32,379 nt of DNA from Candidatus Rokuibacteriota bacterium (GTDB lineage Bacteria > Methylomirabilota > Methylomirabilia > Rokubacteriales > CSP1-6): positions 1 to 32,379 of the forward strand of contig QHTE01000086.1 of the NCBI GenBank assembly GCA_003220685.1, read 5' to 3'. Shown one piece after another: positions 8,287 through 16,097 of the stretch (position 1 is its first letter; each line of letters starts with the position of its first letter). The translations under genes were made by a program, and so were the position numbers. The notes beneath the pieces were generated by a model. It searched no databases and was not told where the DNA came from. It worked only from the letters and a program-made list of their open reading frames with translations.

Positions 8287-8784
8287 ATGGCCGACGCGCT
8301 TCTCACGGACCGGATGTTCCAGCGCATCATGCGCGAGCTCATCGACACCGGGCGCGCACCGCACTACGCGGAGCGCGCTCGGGCGCTGGGCCTCGGGGTC
8401 GAGGAAGGCCGCTTGCCCACGTGCCTCGACTGCGGCGATCCGGTGAGCGTCGAGATGCGCGACGGCCGGATCGTCTGGGTCGATCCCCCCGGAGTGGTGG
8501 GACACCTGAACTACGGCTTCGGTCCCTCCCGGGGCCGACCGCCGTTCCTGTGAACGGGCATGAATCTCTTCCAGTCGGAAGAGCACGCGCGTCGCTGGCC
8601 CGCCTTCCAGGCGCGCTCGGAAGAGGGCTTCATCGGCCTCGCGGAATCGCGCCACCACATGCTCGACGGCGACTACCTGTCGACGTGGTATCCCCGTCGC
8701 GCCGCAGAGCGTCGCACCTATCTCGAGCTGAGCGGTAAGGTCAGTCCGTTCTGGCTCGGGACGCCGGACCCCGGCACCGCATGA
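8287..8784 (+). CDS. MerB-like (organomercurial lyase family) protein, probable selenoprotein with UGA-encoded Sec89
   Basis: One frame runs from the ATG at 8287 (GGGAG at 8276-8280) to 8784, broken only by TGA at 8551-8553; read through, it gives 165 residues. Before the UGA, TCLDCGDPVSV aligns with the CxxxGxPVSL motif holding the first catalytic Cys of MerB (here Cys46). After it, U-TGMNLFQSEEHARRW aligns with the MerB segment CxHVHFFAS, so the UGA falls exactly on the second catalytic Cys (C159 of plasmid R831b MerB). A perfect hairpin follows (separate entry). The tail LSTWYPRR then SPFW resembles MerB-like proteins of soil bacteria. The protein is short: MerB has about 210 residues, and a central block between residues 42 and 44 seems to be missing. 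MerB breaks carbon-mercury bonds; whether this one does is unknown. The alternative is a pseudogene with a nonsense mutation. Confidence 0.72.
8554..8584 (+). promoter_or_regulatory. Candidate bacterial SECIS element of the MerB-like gene
   Basis: Immediately after the UGA (8551-8553) lies a perfect 7-bp stem, CTCTTCC (8566-8572) with GGAAGAG (8577-8583), capped by the tetraloop AGTC. A G is the second loop base, 20 bases after the UGA. Bacterial SECIS elements are stem-loops just 3' of the UGA with a G among the first two apical loop bases, usually 16-37 bases downstream, so this fits. Caution: the stem also encodes the conserved LF-x-SEE motif, so part of the pairing could arise from codon content alone. 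Confidence 0.62.
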
Positions 8785-8837
8785 TCGCGCTGTTATCGCT
8801 CGGTCTCGGACCCACACCCGGATAGGGGAGGTGAGCC

Positions 8838-10289
8838 ATGCTCGACATGCTCATTCAAGGCGGTCGCGTCGTCACTCCGGCTGGGGCCGGCGATTGGGAC
8901 GTGGGAATCGTGGGCGAGAAAATCGTGTCCGTATCTTTTCCCGGCGTGCTCCCCGCCGAGGCCACCCAGGTCATCGACGCCCGCGGGAAGATCGTGGTGC
9001 CCGGCGGCATCGAGACTCATGCCCACGCCGTCGCCAACGTTCAGCCCGGCGCCCGTACGCTGGTGGCCGGGGTGCCCAACGCCGGGCCGCTGGAACACTC
9101 CCTCGGCGCTATCTGGGGCGGGACGACGACGGTGATCGATTTTGCCCCCGTGCCGCACGAGGGGGACCTGGCCCAGGGAATCCACGACTACCTGGCGCCC
9201 TGGCGCGGTCAGGCGTACACGGACTATTCGACGCACTGTATCTACTCGAACCGCACTCCTCCTGACGCGATCGCCCGGTACCACGAGCTCCCTGAGGCGG
9301 GCTTTCCCAGCGTCAAGATCTTCACGACCGACATCCGACCTCCCGAAGGGCCACAAACGAGCCTGACCCCGATCGCCAAGATCGACACCGGGCGTCTGGA
9401 AGACCTCATGCAGCAGGTCGCCCGGCACGGAGGGGTGTTGGCGGTCCACGGCGAGGACGATGAGCTGGTCATGTACAACTACCTCCTGGCCCAGCAGCGG
9501 GGCCAGTGGGATTGGTACAACGTGCATCTGATCCACTCCAAGCTGGTGGAAGAGCTGGCCTTCCAGCAGGTGGTGCGACTGGCGGCGCGGACGGGAGCCG
9601 GCACCTACTTCGTTCACGTCACGGCCAGCGAAGGACTGGACGCCATCGCGGAGGCGCGCAGCAAGGGATTGCCGGTGTACGGCGAGGTGCTGACCTTGGC
9701 GCTGTCCTTCACCTGTGACCGCTACAAAGAGGCTGACGGGATGAAATACCACACGTACCCGTCCTTGAAGTTCCCGGAGGACCAGCGGTTCCTGTGGGAT
9801 GGCCTGTTGCGGGGCGATCTCTCGTTCACGGCCACCGACAGTAGCTTCACGACCTATCTCGACAAGATCGCGGGCCGGAACGTCGTGGACGTCCGGGGTG
9901 GGAACATCGGCATCGAGATCCGCATGGGCGTCAACTACACGGAAGCCGTGGTCCGCCGGCGGATGTCCCTCGAGGATTACGCGTCCGTCACCTCAACCAA
10001 CGCCGCCAAGCTGCTGGGCCTCTATCCCAAGAAGGGCGCCATCGCGGTGGGCAGCGACGCCGACATCACCATCATCGATCCGGCGATCAAGAAGACGCTG
10101 CGCATGGCCGACCTGCACGTGCGGGACTATAGCCCCTGGGAGGGCTGGCAGATCGAGGGCTGGCCGTCGACGGTGATTCTAAGAGGGAAAGTCATGGTGG
10201 CGAATGGCCAGCTGCTGGGCTCGCCCAGCGATGGGCAGCTCGTTGCCCGCAAGATCGATCCCCGGGTGTTGCGGCGCCCGGCGTTCTGA
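8838..10289 (+). CDS. Cyclic amidohydrolase, dihydropyrimidinase/D-hydantoinase-like
   Basis: 483 residues, ATG at 8838 preceded by GGGGAGGTGAG. All metal-site elements of the family can be placed: VPGGIETHAHA (His61, His63), SVKIF (Lys160, the carboxylated bridging Lys), AVHGEDDELV (His204), YFVHVTASEG (His260) and FTATDSS (Asp334). Compared with hydantoinases, the first motif has E-T instead of D-P before the His pair, and the Asp motif is TDSS instead of SDH, so substrate specificity probably differs. The C-terminal small beta-domain IAVGSDADITIIDP is normal. The family opens hydantoin, dihydropyrimidine and similar cyclic ureides. It precedes an amidase by 17 bases, and HyuAB lies upstream, so a cyclic-amide degradation route is likely. 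Confidence 0.88.
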   Translation: MLDMLIQGGRVVTPAGAGDWDVGIVGEKIVSVSFPGVLPAEATQVIDARGKIVVPGGIETHAHAVANVQPGARTLVAGVPNAGPLEHSLGAIWGGTTTVIDFAPVPHEGDLAQGIHDYLAPWRGQAYTDYSTHCIYSNRTPPDAIARYHELPEAGFPSVKIFTTDIRPPEGPQTSLTPIAKIDTGRLEDLMQQVARHGGVLAVHGEDDELVMYNYLLAQQRGQWDWYNVHLIHSKLVEELAFQQVVRLAARTGAGTYFVHVTASEGLDAIAEARSKGLPVYGEVLTLALSFTCDRYKEADGMKYHTYPSLKFPEDQRFLWDGLLRGDLSFTATDSSFTTYLDKIAGRNVVDVRGGNIGIEIRMGVNYTEAVVRRRMSLEDYASVTSTNAAKLLGLYPKKGAIAVGSDADITIIDPAIKKTLRMADLHVRDYSPWEGWQIEGWPSTVILRGKVMVANGQLLGSPSDGQLVARKIDPRVLRRPAF

Positions 10290-10306
10290 ATAAAGGAGAG
10301 CAACCA

Positions 10307-11866
10307 ATGTACGCAGTCCCTGACGTCGATGAGGTCGTGGCGGTGGCCAAGGAACTGGGCATCCACTTGAGTCCGGAGGAGGCCGTCCTCTACCGAAAGT
10401 TCCTCATGGAGCAGCTGAGCCAGTTCGATGCCTTCGTGCAAGCGCGGCTGGAGGAGCCCAGGCCGCCGATGGTCTCGGCCGGCCGGCAGCCTGGTTGGCG
10501 GCCGAGTCCAGAAGAAGACCCCCTCAATGCCTGGATGTGGAAGTGCCGGATCGAGGGAGCGGCCGAAGGCCTACTGAAGGGCAAGACGGTCAGCTTCAAG
10601 GACCACATCGCGATCGCCGGAATGCCGATGAGCTTCGGCTCCTTCGCCCTCGACGGCTTCATCCCGGACTTCGACGCCACCGTGGTCACCCGTGTCTTGC
10701 AGGCGGGCGGCACCATCATCGGCAAGAACGTGATGAATGGGCTGAGTGGCGGCTTCGGCACCGGCGGCGCCATCGGCGATTACGGCCGTCCCCTGAATCC
10801 CCACAACCACGAGCACGTCACCGGCGGATCGTCTTCGGGCTCTGGCGCGGCCGTGGCCGCCGGTCAGGTGGACATCTCCTTCGGCGGCGATCAGGGCGGC
10901 TCCATCCGCATCCCCGCGGCGTTCTGCGGGATCATCGGCCACAAGCCCACGTTCGGGCTCGTGTCGCACTTCGGAATCGGGTTCGGCTCGGACCAGTCCA
11001 TCGACTACACCGGTCCGATGGCCCGCACCGTGGAGGACGCGGCGGCGGCGCTCCAGGCCACTGCTGGGTACGACCCTTACGATCCCCGCTCGACGCGCGA
11101 TGTTCCTACTCGAGTCGATGTGATGGGCCGGCTGGCCGACGGAGTCGGCGGGCTGCGCATCGGTGTGCTCCAGGAGGGCTTCGACGAGGCGCAGGACGAC
11201 GTACGCGACCTGGTCCTGGCCGCGGTCGACGTTCTCGCCAAGGCAGGCGCCGGCGTGGCCAAGGTCTCCATCCCAGCGCACCATGCCATCCGAACCGCGC
11301 AGGCCGCGCTCACGGGCGAGGGGGCGCTGGCGCTGTTCAAGACTGGCTTCTTCGGCGCCTTCACCAGGACCTACTACCCCGCGCCCGTCATCGCGGCCAT
11401 CAACAAGCTGTGGGCCTCCCAGGCGGACGTGCTCGCACCACGCACCAAGCTGTCGCTCATCGCCGCCGAATTGAGCCGCCGCAACTATCACGGCAGCGTG
11501 TACGCCAAGGCCCAGAACGTGCGGCCGACTTACATCAAGGCCTACGACGCCGCCCTGGCGGACGTCGACGTGCTCGTGATGCCCACCTGCATCATGACCG
11601 CACCCAAGAACCAAAGGCCGGGCAGCTACCTCGAGGCGGTCGAGGACAACCTCATGTCGGCGAGTCGGGGCGGCAACCGCAATACGCTGCCCTTCAACTA
11701 CACCGGCCACCCGGCGCTCGCGCTACCCGTGGGCAAGTCGTCGGCGGGTCTGCCGGTCAGCATGCAGCTCGTCGGGCGCTTCTTCGACGATCCGCTCCTC
11801 ATGCGGGTCGCACACGCCTACCAGCACGCGACCGACTGGGACAAGATCATCGGCGTCCACGCCTGA
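10307..11866 (+). CDS. Amidase signature family enzyme
   Basis: 519 residues, ATG at 10307 with AAAGGAG at about 10292-10298, 17 bases after the cyclic amidohydrolase, so probably cotranscribed. The Ser-cisSer-Lys triad is intact: SFKDH (Lys98), VTGGSSSGSGAAVAAG (cis-Ser, about residue 175) and GGDQGGSIRIPAAFCG (nucleophile Ser199). About 90 residues precede the catalytic Lys; this helical N-terminus is seen in larger amidases of the AtzF/aryl-acylamidase kind. The family hydrolyses linear amides. Here it may act on the carbamoyl or amide product formed after ring opening; that is inference from position. Confidence 0.9.
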   Translation: MYAVPDVDEVVAVAKELGIHLSPEEAVLYRKFLMEQLSQFDAFVQARLEEPRPPMVSAGRQPGWRPSPEEDPLNAWMWKCRIEGAAEGLLKGKTVSFKDHIAIAGMPMSFGSFALDGFIPDFDATVVTRVLQAGGTIIGKNVMNGLSGGFGTGGAIGDYGRPLNPHNHEHVTGGSSSGSGAAVAAGQVDISFGGDQGGSIRIPAAFCGIIGHKPTFGLVSHFGIGFGSDQSIDYTGPMARTVEDAAAALQATAGYDPYDPRSTRDVPTRVDVMGRLADGVGGLRIGVLQEGFDEAQDDVRDLVLAAVDVLAKAGAGVAKVSIPAHHAIRTAQAALTGEGALALFKTGFFGAFTRTYYPAPVIAAINKLWASQADVLAPRTKLSLIAAELSRRNYHGSVYAKAQNVRPTYIKAYDAALADVDVLVMPTCIMTAPKNQRPGSYLEAVEDNLMSASRGGNRNTLPFNYTGHPALALPVGKSSAGLPVSMQLVGRFFDDPLLMRVAHAYQHATDWDKIIGVHA

Positions 11867-11984
11867 AGGCCACCACGTTGATTTCGTTCGTGTTTGATGA
11901 TCTCCGAAAAGCTTCCGGAACTTGCCGTGTGAAGTATCCAATGGTGTAGTCGACATCCGTGCTTGACGTCGAGGGAGGTGCACA

Positions 11985-12815
11985 GTGGCCACGATTTCGA
12001 AGAGGACCAGAGGGCTCGCAGCCATCACCGCGACCTGCGCGGTCTTCGCGCTTTGGGCTCCTACCGCCGACGCTCAGGTCGGTGCGCCTTCAGGCGTCTA
12101 CAATTGGTCCGGGTTTTACGTCGGCGCGAACGTCGGCGGGGCTGGGAAACACCAGAGCACTTCTCTCTCCGTCGAGAACAACAATCCCAACAACTACTTC
12201 AACCCAGATGCCATTCCCGGTGTCGAGAAAACTGGATCGTTCAACCTGGATGATCTCGGCGTCACGGGCGGGGTGCAGGCCGGGTACAACCGTCAATCCG
12301 GACGCCTTGTGTGGGGTGTCGAGCTCGACTTCAATTGGCTCGACCTGAGCTCCAAGCATGGCGGCACGTTCCGCTACACGACGGACAATTCGCCGTACAA
12401 CTTGACGGTCTCGGAGTCCACGGACTGGTTGTTGACGGCCCGTCCACGAGTCGGCTGGGCCATCGATCGCTGGCTTCCCTATCTGACCACCGGGATCGCG
12501 GTGAGCCACTCGCACTTCAAACAGACCTTTTCCGAGCCCCCCTTCACCCCCAACCCAGAGAGTGTTTCAGTCTCCAGGACAACAGTTGGGTGGGCAATCG
12601 GGACCGGTGTCGAATATGCGCTGGGACGCAACTGGAGCGCCAAAGCCGAGTACCTATACGCCCGGTTCGGCGGGACCGACGTGATCGGACGGCTCAGTGG
12701 AGCCGATGGCCAAAGCCCAGCCCTCGGCTTCGTCGACGGCGCCAAGTTTACCAATGCCTTGAGTCCTCTCGAGCTTCACCTCTTCCGCGTCGGGGTGAAC
12801 TACCGCTTCTACTAG
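11985..12815 (+). CDS. Outer membrane beta-barrel (porin-family) protein
   Basis: 276 residues from a GTG at 11985, with GGGAGG at 11973-11978. A signal peptide is plain: positive MATISKRTRG, a hydrophobic stretch, then APTADA for cleavage near residue 31. The mature part starts with YNWSGFYVGANVGG, a typical opening of the OmpA-like/porin-family 8-stranded barrels (COG3637) common in rhizobia and other soil Gram-negatives. Alternating strands follow (GVQAGYNRQSGRLVWGVELD, RPRVGWAIDRWLPYLTTGIA, WSAKAEYLYARFGG), and the protein ends in FRVGVNYRFY, a C-terminal aromatic signature for outer-membrane insertion. Role: a structural or small-solute barrel; no specific function can be assigned. It appears monocistronic. 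Confidence 0.88.
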   Translation: MATISKRTRGLAAITATCAVFALWAPTADAQVGAPSGVYNWSGFYVGANVGGAGKHQSTSLSVENNNPNNYFNPDAIPGVEKTGSFNLDDLGVTGGVQAGYNRQSGRLVWGVELDFNWLDLSSKHGGTFRYTTDNSPYNLTVSESTDWLLTARPRVGWAIDRWLPYLTTGIAVSHSHFKQTFSEPPFTPNPESVSVSRTTVGWAIGTGVEYALGRNWSAKAEYLYARFGGTDVIGRLSGADGQSPALGFVDGAKFTNALSPLELHLFRVGVNYRFY

Positions 12816-12964
12816 GTCCTCTTCCACTCGGCTCGGTTTTCGAGGCGTAGTCGGTCGCAAGCCCTCGGGGTGTTTCTCCCCCTGACTTTGAGGATTCTCC
12901 CGATTGTCGCCTCTCCGGGCCCCTGCCAGAGTCAGTGACCAGACGGGCTCCGCGCGGACGGCAA

Positions 12965-14476
12965 ATGGGAGAAACGACCCTGCCTTGGTATCGTCGGGCT
13001 TTCCGCTCCCGTGCCCTGGCTCTTACGCATGTGCTGGTCTTCTTGCCGATCTTGGTTTCCATGGACTTCTCGTCCGGATCCATCGACTTCTCGTCCGGAG
13101 CCCCTGCCGTGCTCGCGCAGGGCGGGGGCGGGGGAACGAGCGGTGGCGGGGGTACTGGCGGCGGGAGCGGCGGCGGTAGCAGCAGTGGCGGAAGCGGCGG
13201 CAGTGGCGGGAGCAGCGCCACCGCAAATAGCGCCAACAACGGCGGGAGCGGGGTCAGCGGGGCTAGCGGTGCTGGCGTTGGCTCGCCCGGGCCGAGCGGA
13301 ATCGCGGCTGCCGACGGACTCAGCCCCGACATCTCGGTCGCCGGTGAGACCGGCGGTATCGCGGACTTCTGGGCGCCTCGGCGACTGCTCCAGACCGCGG
13401 AGACGGCGGCCGCCGACGCAGCTCATTATGCTGCGCGCGCGGCGCAAGTTGCCGAGCAGACTGAGGCAGGACAGGCGGGCCGAGGTCAGCCCGGTTCGCA
13501 GCGCGGGCTCGCCGATGACATGGCCGACGCCGCGAGGGATGCCGCGCGAGCTGCGGAGGATGCGGCTCTCGAGGCAGCACGGGCTGCGACGGAAGTGGCC
13601 CGCGCGCCAATCGCATCGGGCGCTGCCGCCGACCCCGCGGTTCGGCGCCTGACCATTCGCGCCGGCGACGCCTCGGAAAAAGCCCGGGAGGCGTTCGAGG
13701 AGGCGAGCGATCGTCCCGAGCATTGGGCCGCGGTAGCGACGCCGGCCGCGCTCGCGACCACATCAGGGAACCCGTTGCAGCGCTTCCGCCGTGCCATGCA
13801 AGCGCAGGCGAGCTTTGTCCGCGGGCGCGCTCTCCTGGAGGCGCGCAAGTATCATGAGGCGCGCGAGCAGTTCGCCGAGGCGGTCGCCTTGGCGTCTGAT
13901 TTCGACGAGGCCCGGGCGCTCCTCGGCTGGTCACAGTATTTCGTCGGCGAATCCCGGGCGGCAACCATCACGTTCAAGGGTGCGTTGAGCCGCCAGCCGA
14001 CGTGGGAGGGCCTGTACAACGGGCTCGGGTGGAGCCGACTCCGACTCGCGCGTTTCCACCTGGCCATCGTCGCGTTCCGCCAAGCGATCGAGCGCAATCC
14101 GGACTATGTCGATGCCATCAATGGCCTTGGGTCGGCGCTCTTCGCGTTGGGGCAATACGATGCCGCTCTCCCGCTGCTCGAGAAGGCGCTTCGTGGGACC
14201 CGGTCTCTGGTTGGAACCGATCCCCCCGAAACGACCTCCCTCCAACACAAGGTCGCCTGGAGCCTGTACTACGTGGGGCGTTACCGGGAGGCGCTCGCGA
14301 TCTTCATCCGGGCCAACCTGGCCGCCCCCAACTCGCACCGGTCCCTCGTGGGCATGGGGTGGTGCTACATGCAGCTAGGCCAAAAAGCGGATGCGCGCGC
14401 CGCCTTCCAACGGGCCCTTCAGCTCGGGCCCACAGACGAGGCCGCCCGCGAAGGATTTCGGCGCGCCGGCAGCTGA
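12965..14476 (+). CDS. Tetratricopeptide-repeat protein with Gly/Ser-rich linker, probably exported or membrane-anchored
   Basis: 503 residues if the ATG at 12965 is used; a GTG at 12935 would add ten residues, and neither has a strong ribosome site. Residues about 14-32 (RALALTHVLVFLPILVSM) form a signal or anchor helix. A low-complexity stretch of about 55 Gly/Ser residues follows, then an Ala/Glu-rich region of about 140 residues likely to be helical or coiled coil (TAETAAADAAHYAARAA). From about residue 275 there are five or so TPR-like helical pairs: ARKYHEAREQFAEAV, YNGLGWSRLRLARFHLAIVAF, GLGSALFALGQYDAALPLLEKAL, AWSLYYVGRYREALAIF, GMGWCYMQLGQKADARAAF. TPRs mediate protein contacts. I infer a periplasmic or surface scaffold; the gene stands alone after the barrel protein. 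Confidence 0.8.
   Translation: MGETTLPWYRRAFRSRALALTHVLVFLPILVSMDFSSGSIDFSSGAPAVLAQGGGGGTSGGGGTGGGSGGGSSSGGSGGSGGSSATANSANNGGSGVSGASGAGVGSPGPSGIAAADGLSPDISVAGETGGIADFWAPRRLLQTAETAAADAAHYAARAAQVAEQTEAGQAGRGQPGSQRGLADDMADAARDAARAAEDAALEAARAATEVARAPIASGAAADPAVRRLTIRAGDASEKAREAFEEASDRPEHWAAVATPAALATTSGNPLQRFRRAMQAQASFVRGRALLEARKYHEAREQFAEAVALASDFDEARALLGWSQYFVGESRAATITFKGALSRQPTWEGLYNGLGWSRLRLARFHLAIVAFRQAIERNPDYVDAINGLGSALFALGQYDAALPLLEKALRGTRSLVGTDPPETTSLQHKVAWSLYYVGRYREALAIFIRANLAAPNSHRSLVGMGWCYMQLGQKADARAAFQRALQLGPTDEAAREGFRRAGS
13113..13290 (+). repeat. GGC/AGC-rich low-complexity tract coding a Gly/Ser linker
   Basis: Imperfect repeats of GGCGG, AGCGG and GGGAG units lie inside the TPR protein gene and code runs such as GGGGGTSGGGGTGGG. 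It resembles a flexible linker. The repetitiveness makes slippage or assembly error possible, but the frame stays open on both sides. Confidence 0.75.
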
Positions 14477-14647
14477 TCGCACGGACGAGGCAACCCTGCA
14501 CGCCGGACACGGCCGCGTCGCCGTGAACGTCAGGGGCTTTTAGTCGCATGGCCGATAGTTCGTCACCGAGACTCTCGCAGCGGCGACGAAGGAGGGCGAT
14601 CACCGTCGTAGTGTACGTCGACCCGATCTAGGTGTTAGATAGCGGAA

Positions 14648-15361
14648 ATGATTACAGGCCCTATCATCGCCGAGATCGCGGCGCTCGTCGGAGACCCTGC
14701 GAGAGCTACGATGGTGACGGCGCTTCTCGATGGCCGTGCCCTGACCGCGAGCGAGCTTGCCGTTGCGGCGCGAATCACGCCGCAAACCGCCAGCACCCAC
14801 CTCGCGAAGCTGACAGAGGCGGGCTTGCTCTCGATGGCCCGTAATGGGCAGCATCGCTATTTCCGGCTTGCCTCGCCGACCGTGGTAGACATGATCGACG
14901 GGATCGTCGCCGTCGCGCTCGAGAAGAGACCGCGATACCGCCCGCTATCCCGTGAAGCACGCGCGCTGAGTGCGGCCCGAATTTGCTACGACCACCTTGC
15001 GGGCCGTCTCAGCGTTGATCTCACCGACTCTTTCGTCGCCCGCGAATACATCGTGCTCGATGACGGAGCCGCTGAAATCACGACAGCCGGCACGCGCTTC
15101 CTGACAGAGTTCGGAATCGAGCTTCCCACACTGCGTTCGACCCGCCGCCACTTTTGCCGACTCTGCCTCGATTGGACCGAGCGACGCCCACACATCGCGG
15201 GTGTGGTAGGGGCCGCGATCACCAGGCGCTGCTTCGATCTCGGCTGGATGGAAAGGATGAAGCGCAGCCACGCCGTGATCGTCACCCCGTCGGGCCGGCG
15301 TGGCTTCCAAAAGACCTTCGGGATCGACGCGTCCGAACCAGGCGATCGCAGGAAACGCTAG
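14648..15361 (+). CDS. ArsR-family winged-helix transcriptional regulator
   Basis: 237 residues from the ATG at 14648; no strong ribosome site. Residues about 5-85 are an ArsR-type winged helix: IAALVGDPARATMVTALLDG, then ASELAVAARITPQTASTHLAKL as the helix-turn-helix, then GLLSMARNGQHRYFRL as the wing. A C-terminal extension of about 130 residues holds ARICYDHLAGRLSV and FCRLCLDWTERRPHIAG, a pattern shared by a long ArsR subgroup. The CxxC and nearby Cys/His could sense metal or redox state, but no ELCVCD metal motif is seen in the HTH. The next gene on the same strand, 166 bases on, is the selenocysteine AhpD-like gene, which it may control; that is inference. Confidence 0.88.
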   Translation: MITGPIIAEIAALVGDPARATMVTALLDGRALTASELAVAARITPQTASTHLAKLTEAGLLSMARNGQHRYFRLASPTVVDMIDGIVAVALEKRPRYRPLSREARALSAARICYDHLAGRLSVDLTDSFVAREYIVLDDGAAEITTAGTRFLTEFGIELPTLRSTRRHFCRLCLDWTERRPHIAGVVGAAITRRCFDLGWMERMKRSHAVIVTPSGRRGFQKTFGIDASEPGDRRKR

Positions 15362-15527
15362 TCGCGCCGCCGAGGAACTCGCCGCCGCGTCCACAGCGAC
15401 CTGCCGAACGCTTTGCCGTCGATCAAGGAACCCCGGTAGACGTTTCGATCGCCATCGAAGTATGCATCGGCGCGTACGACCGTTTCGGATGTAGGATCGC
15501 GGCCATCAGAACGCGGAGGAGGGAGCC

Positions 15528-16085
15528 ATGCTGGAGGGGAAAACGCGCATCCCGCCGGTCGACGTCGAGACGCTCCCGGACGACCTGCGCGAAACGCTCG
15601 CGGAACAGGAGAAGCTCCGGGGCGCGCCGCTCTATCCCTATCTCTTCTACGCGCGCAACCCGGCGTACTTCCGCGCCGCGCAGGCGATGTGGGCCGCGCT
15701 CCAACAAGAGACGAAGCGCGTGCCCGTTACTCTCCGCGCGCTGCTCAATCGGCGCGTGGCCTCTTGGAACGGCTGCGAGTTCTGACAGGACGTCAATGCT
15801 GCCGTCGGCAGCAGGAACGGTATCTCGACGGAGAAGCTCGAGGCGCTCCTCGGCGACTATGCGAAGAGTCCGCTCTTCACCGACGCGGAGAAGGTGGCGC
15901 TCGAATATGCCGATGCGATCACGGACACGCGGCGCGACGTCGATGACGAGCTGTTCGCGCGCATACAACGGCACTACGACGACGACGCCCTCGCGGAGCT
16001 GACGATGATCATCGCGTGGGAGAACTCATCCTCGCGCTTCAACCGGGCGTTCCGCATCCCATCGCAGGGGTTCTGGAAGCGCTGA
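15528..16085 (+). CDS. AhpD/carboxymuconolactone-decarboxylase-family protein, probable selenoprotein (CxxU, Sec86)
   Basis: The ATG at 15528 has GGAGGAGGGA just upstream. The frame is open to 16085 except for TGA at 15783-15785; read through, it gives 185 residues, normal for this family. The UGA sits in NGCEF-U-QDVNAAVG, where relatives have NGCEFC-x-D-x-N/H, so Sec86 replaces the second Cys of the redox CxxC (Cys83 remains). Family sequence continues after the UGA: SPLFTDAEKVALEYADAIT, then ELTMIIAWENSSSRFNRAF and SQGFW at the end. A perfect SECIS-like hairpin follows the UGA (separate entry). AhpD-like proteins reduce peroxides or peroxiredoxins, and selenocysteine forms of this family are known, which supports the call. 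The alternative, a nonsense mutation, would have to hit this exact codon. Confidence 0.88.
15786..15819 (+). promoter_or_regulatory. Candidate bacterial SECIS element of the AhpD-like gene
   Basis: Eleven bases after the UGA there is a perfect 7-bp stem, TGCTGCC (15797-15803) with GGCAGCA (15807-15813), capped by loop GTC whose first base is the expected G, 18 bases after the UGA. A lower stem CGT (15791-15793) with ACG (15817-15819) is separated by a symmetric three-base internal loop (CAA/GGA). Distance, loop G and stem length all fit bacterial SECIS elements, which bind SelB to recode UGA. Confidence 0.75.
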
Positions 16086-16097
16086 CCGATCAGCCGC

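Noticed and set aside
8551..8560. Programmed frameshift or sequencing error as explanation for the split MerB-like gene
   Set aside because: Both halves lie in the same frame, so no shift is needed; the sole interruption is a UGA at a catalytic Cys position with a SECIS-like hairpin. A point error TGC/TGT to TGA remains possible and is stated as a refuting test.
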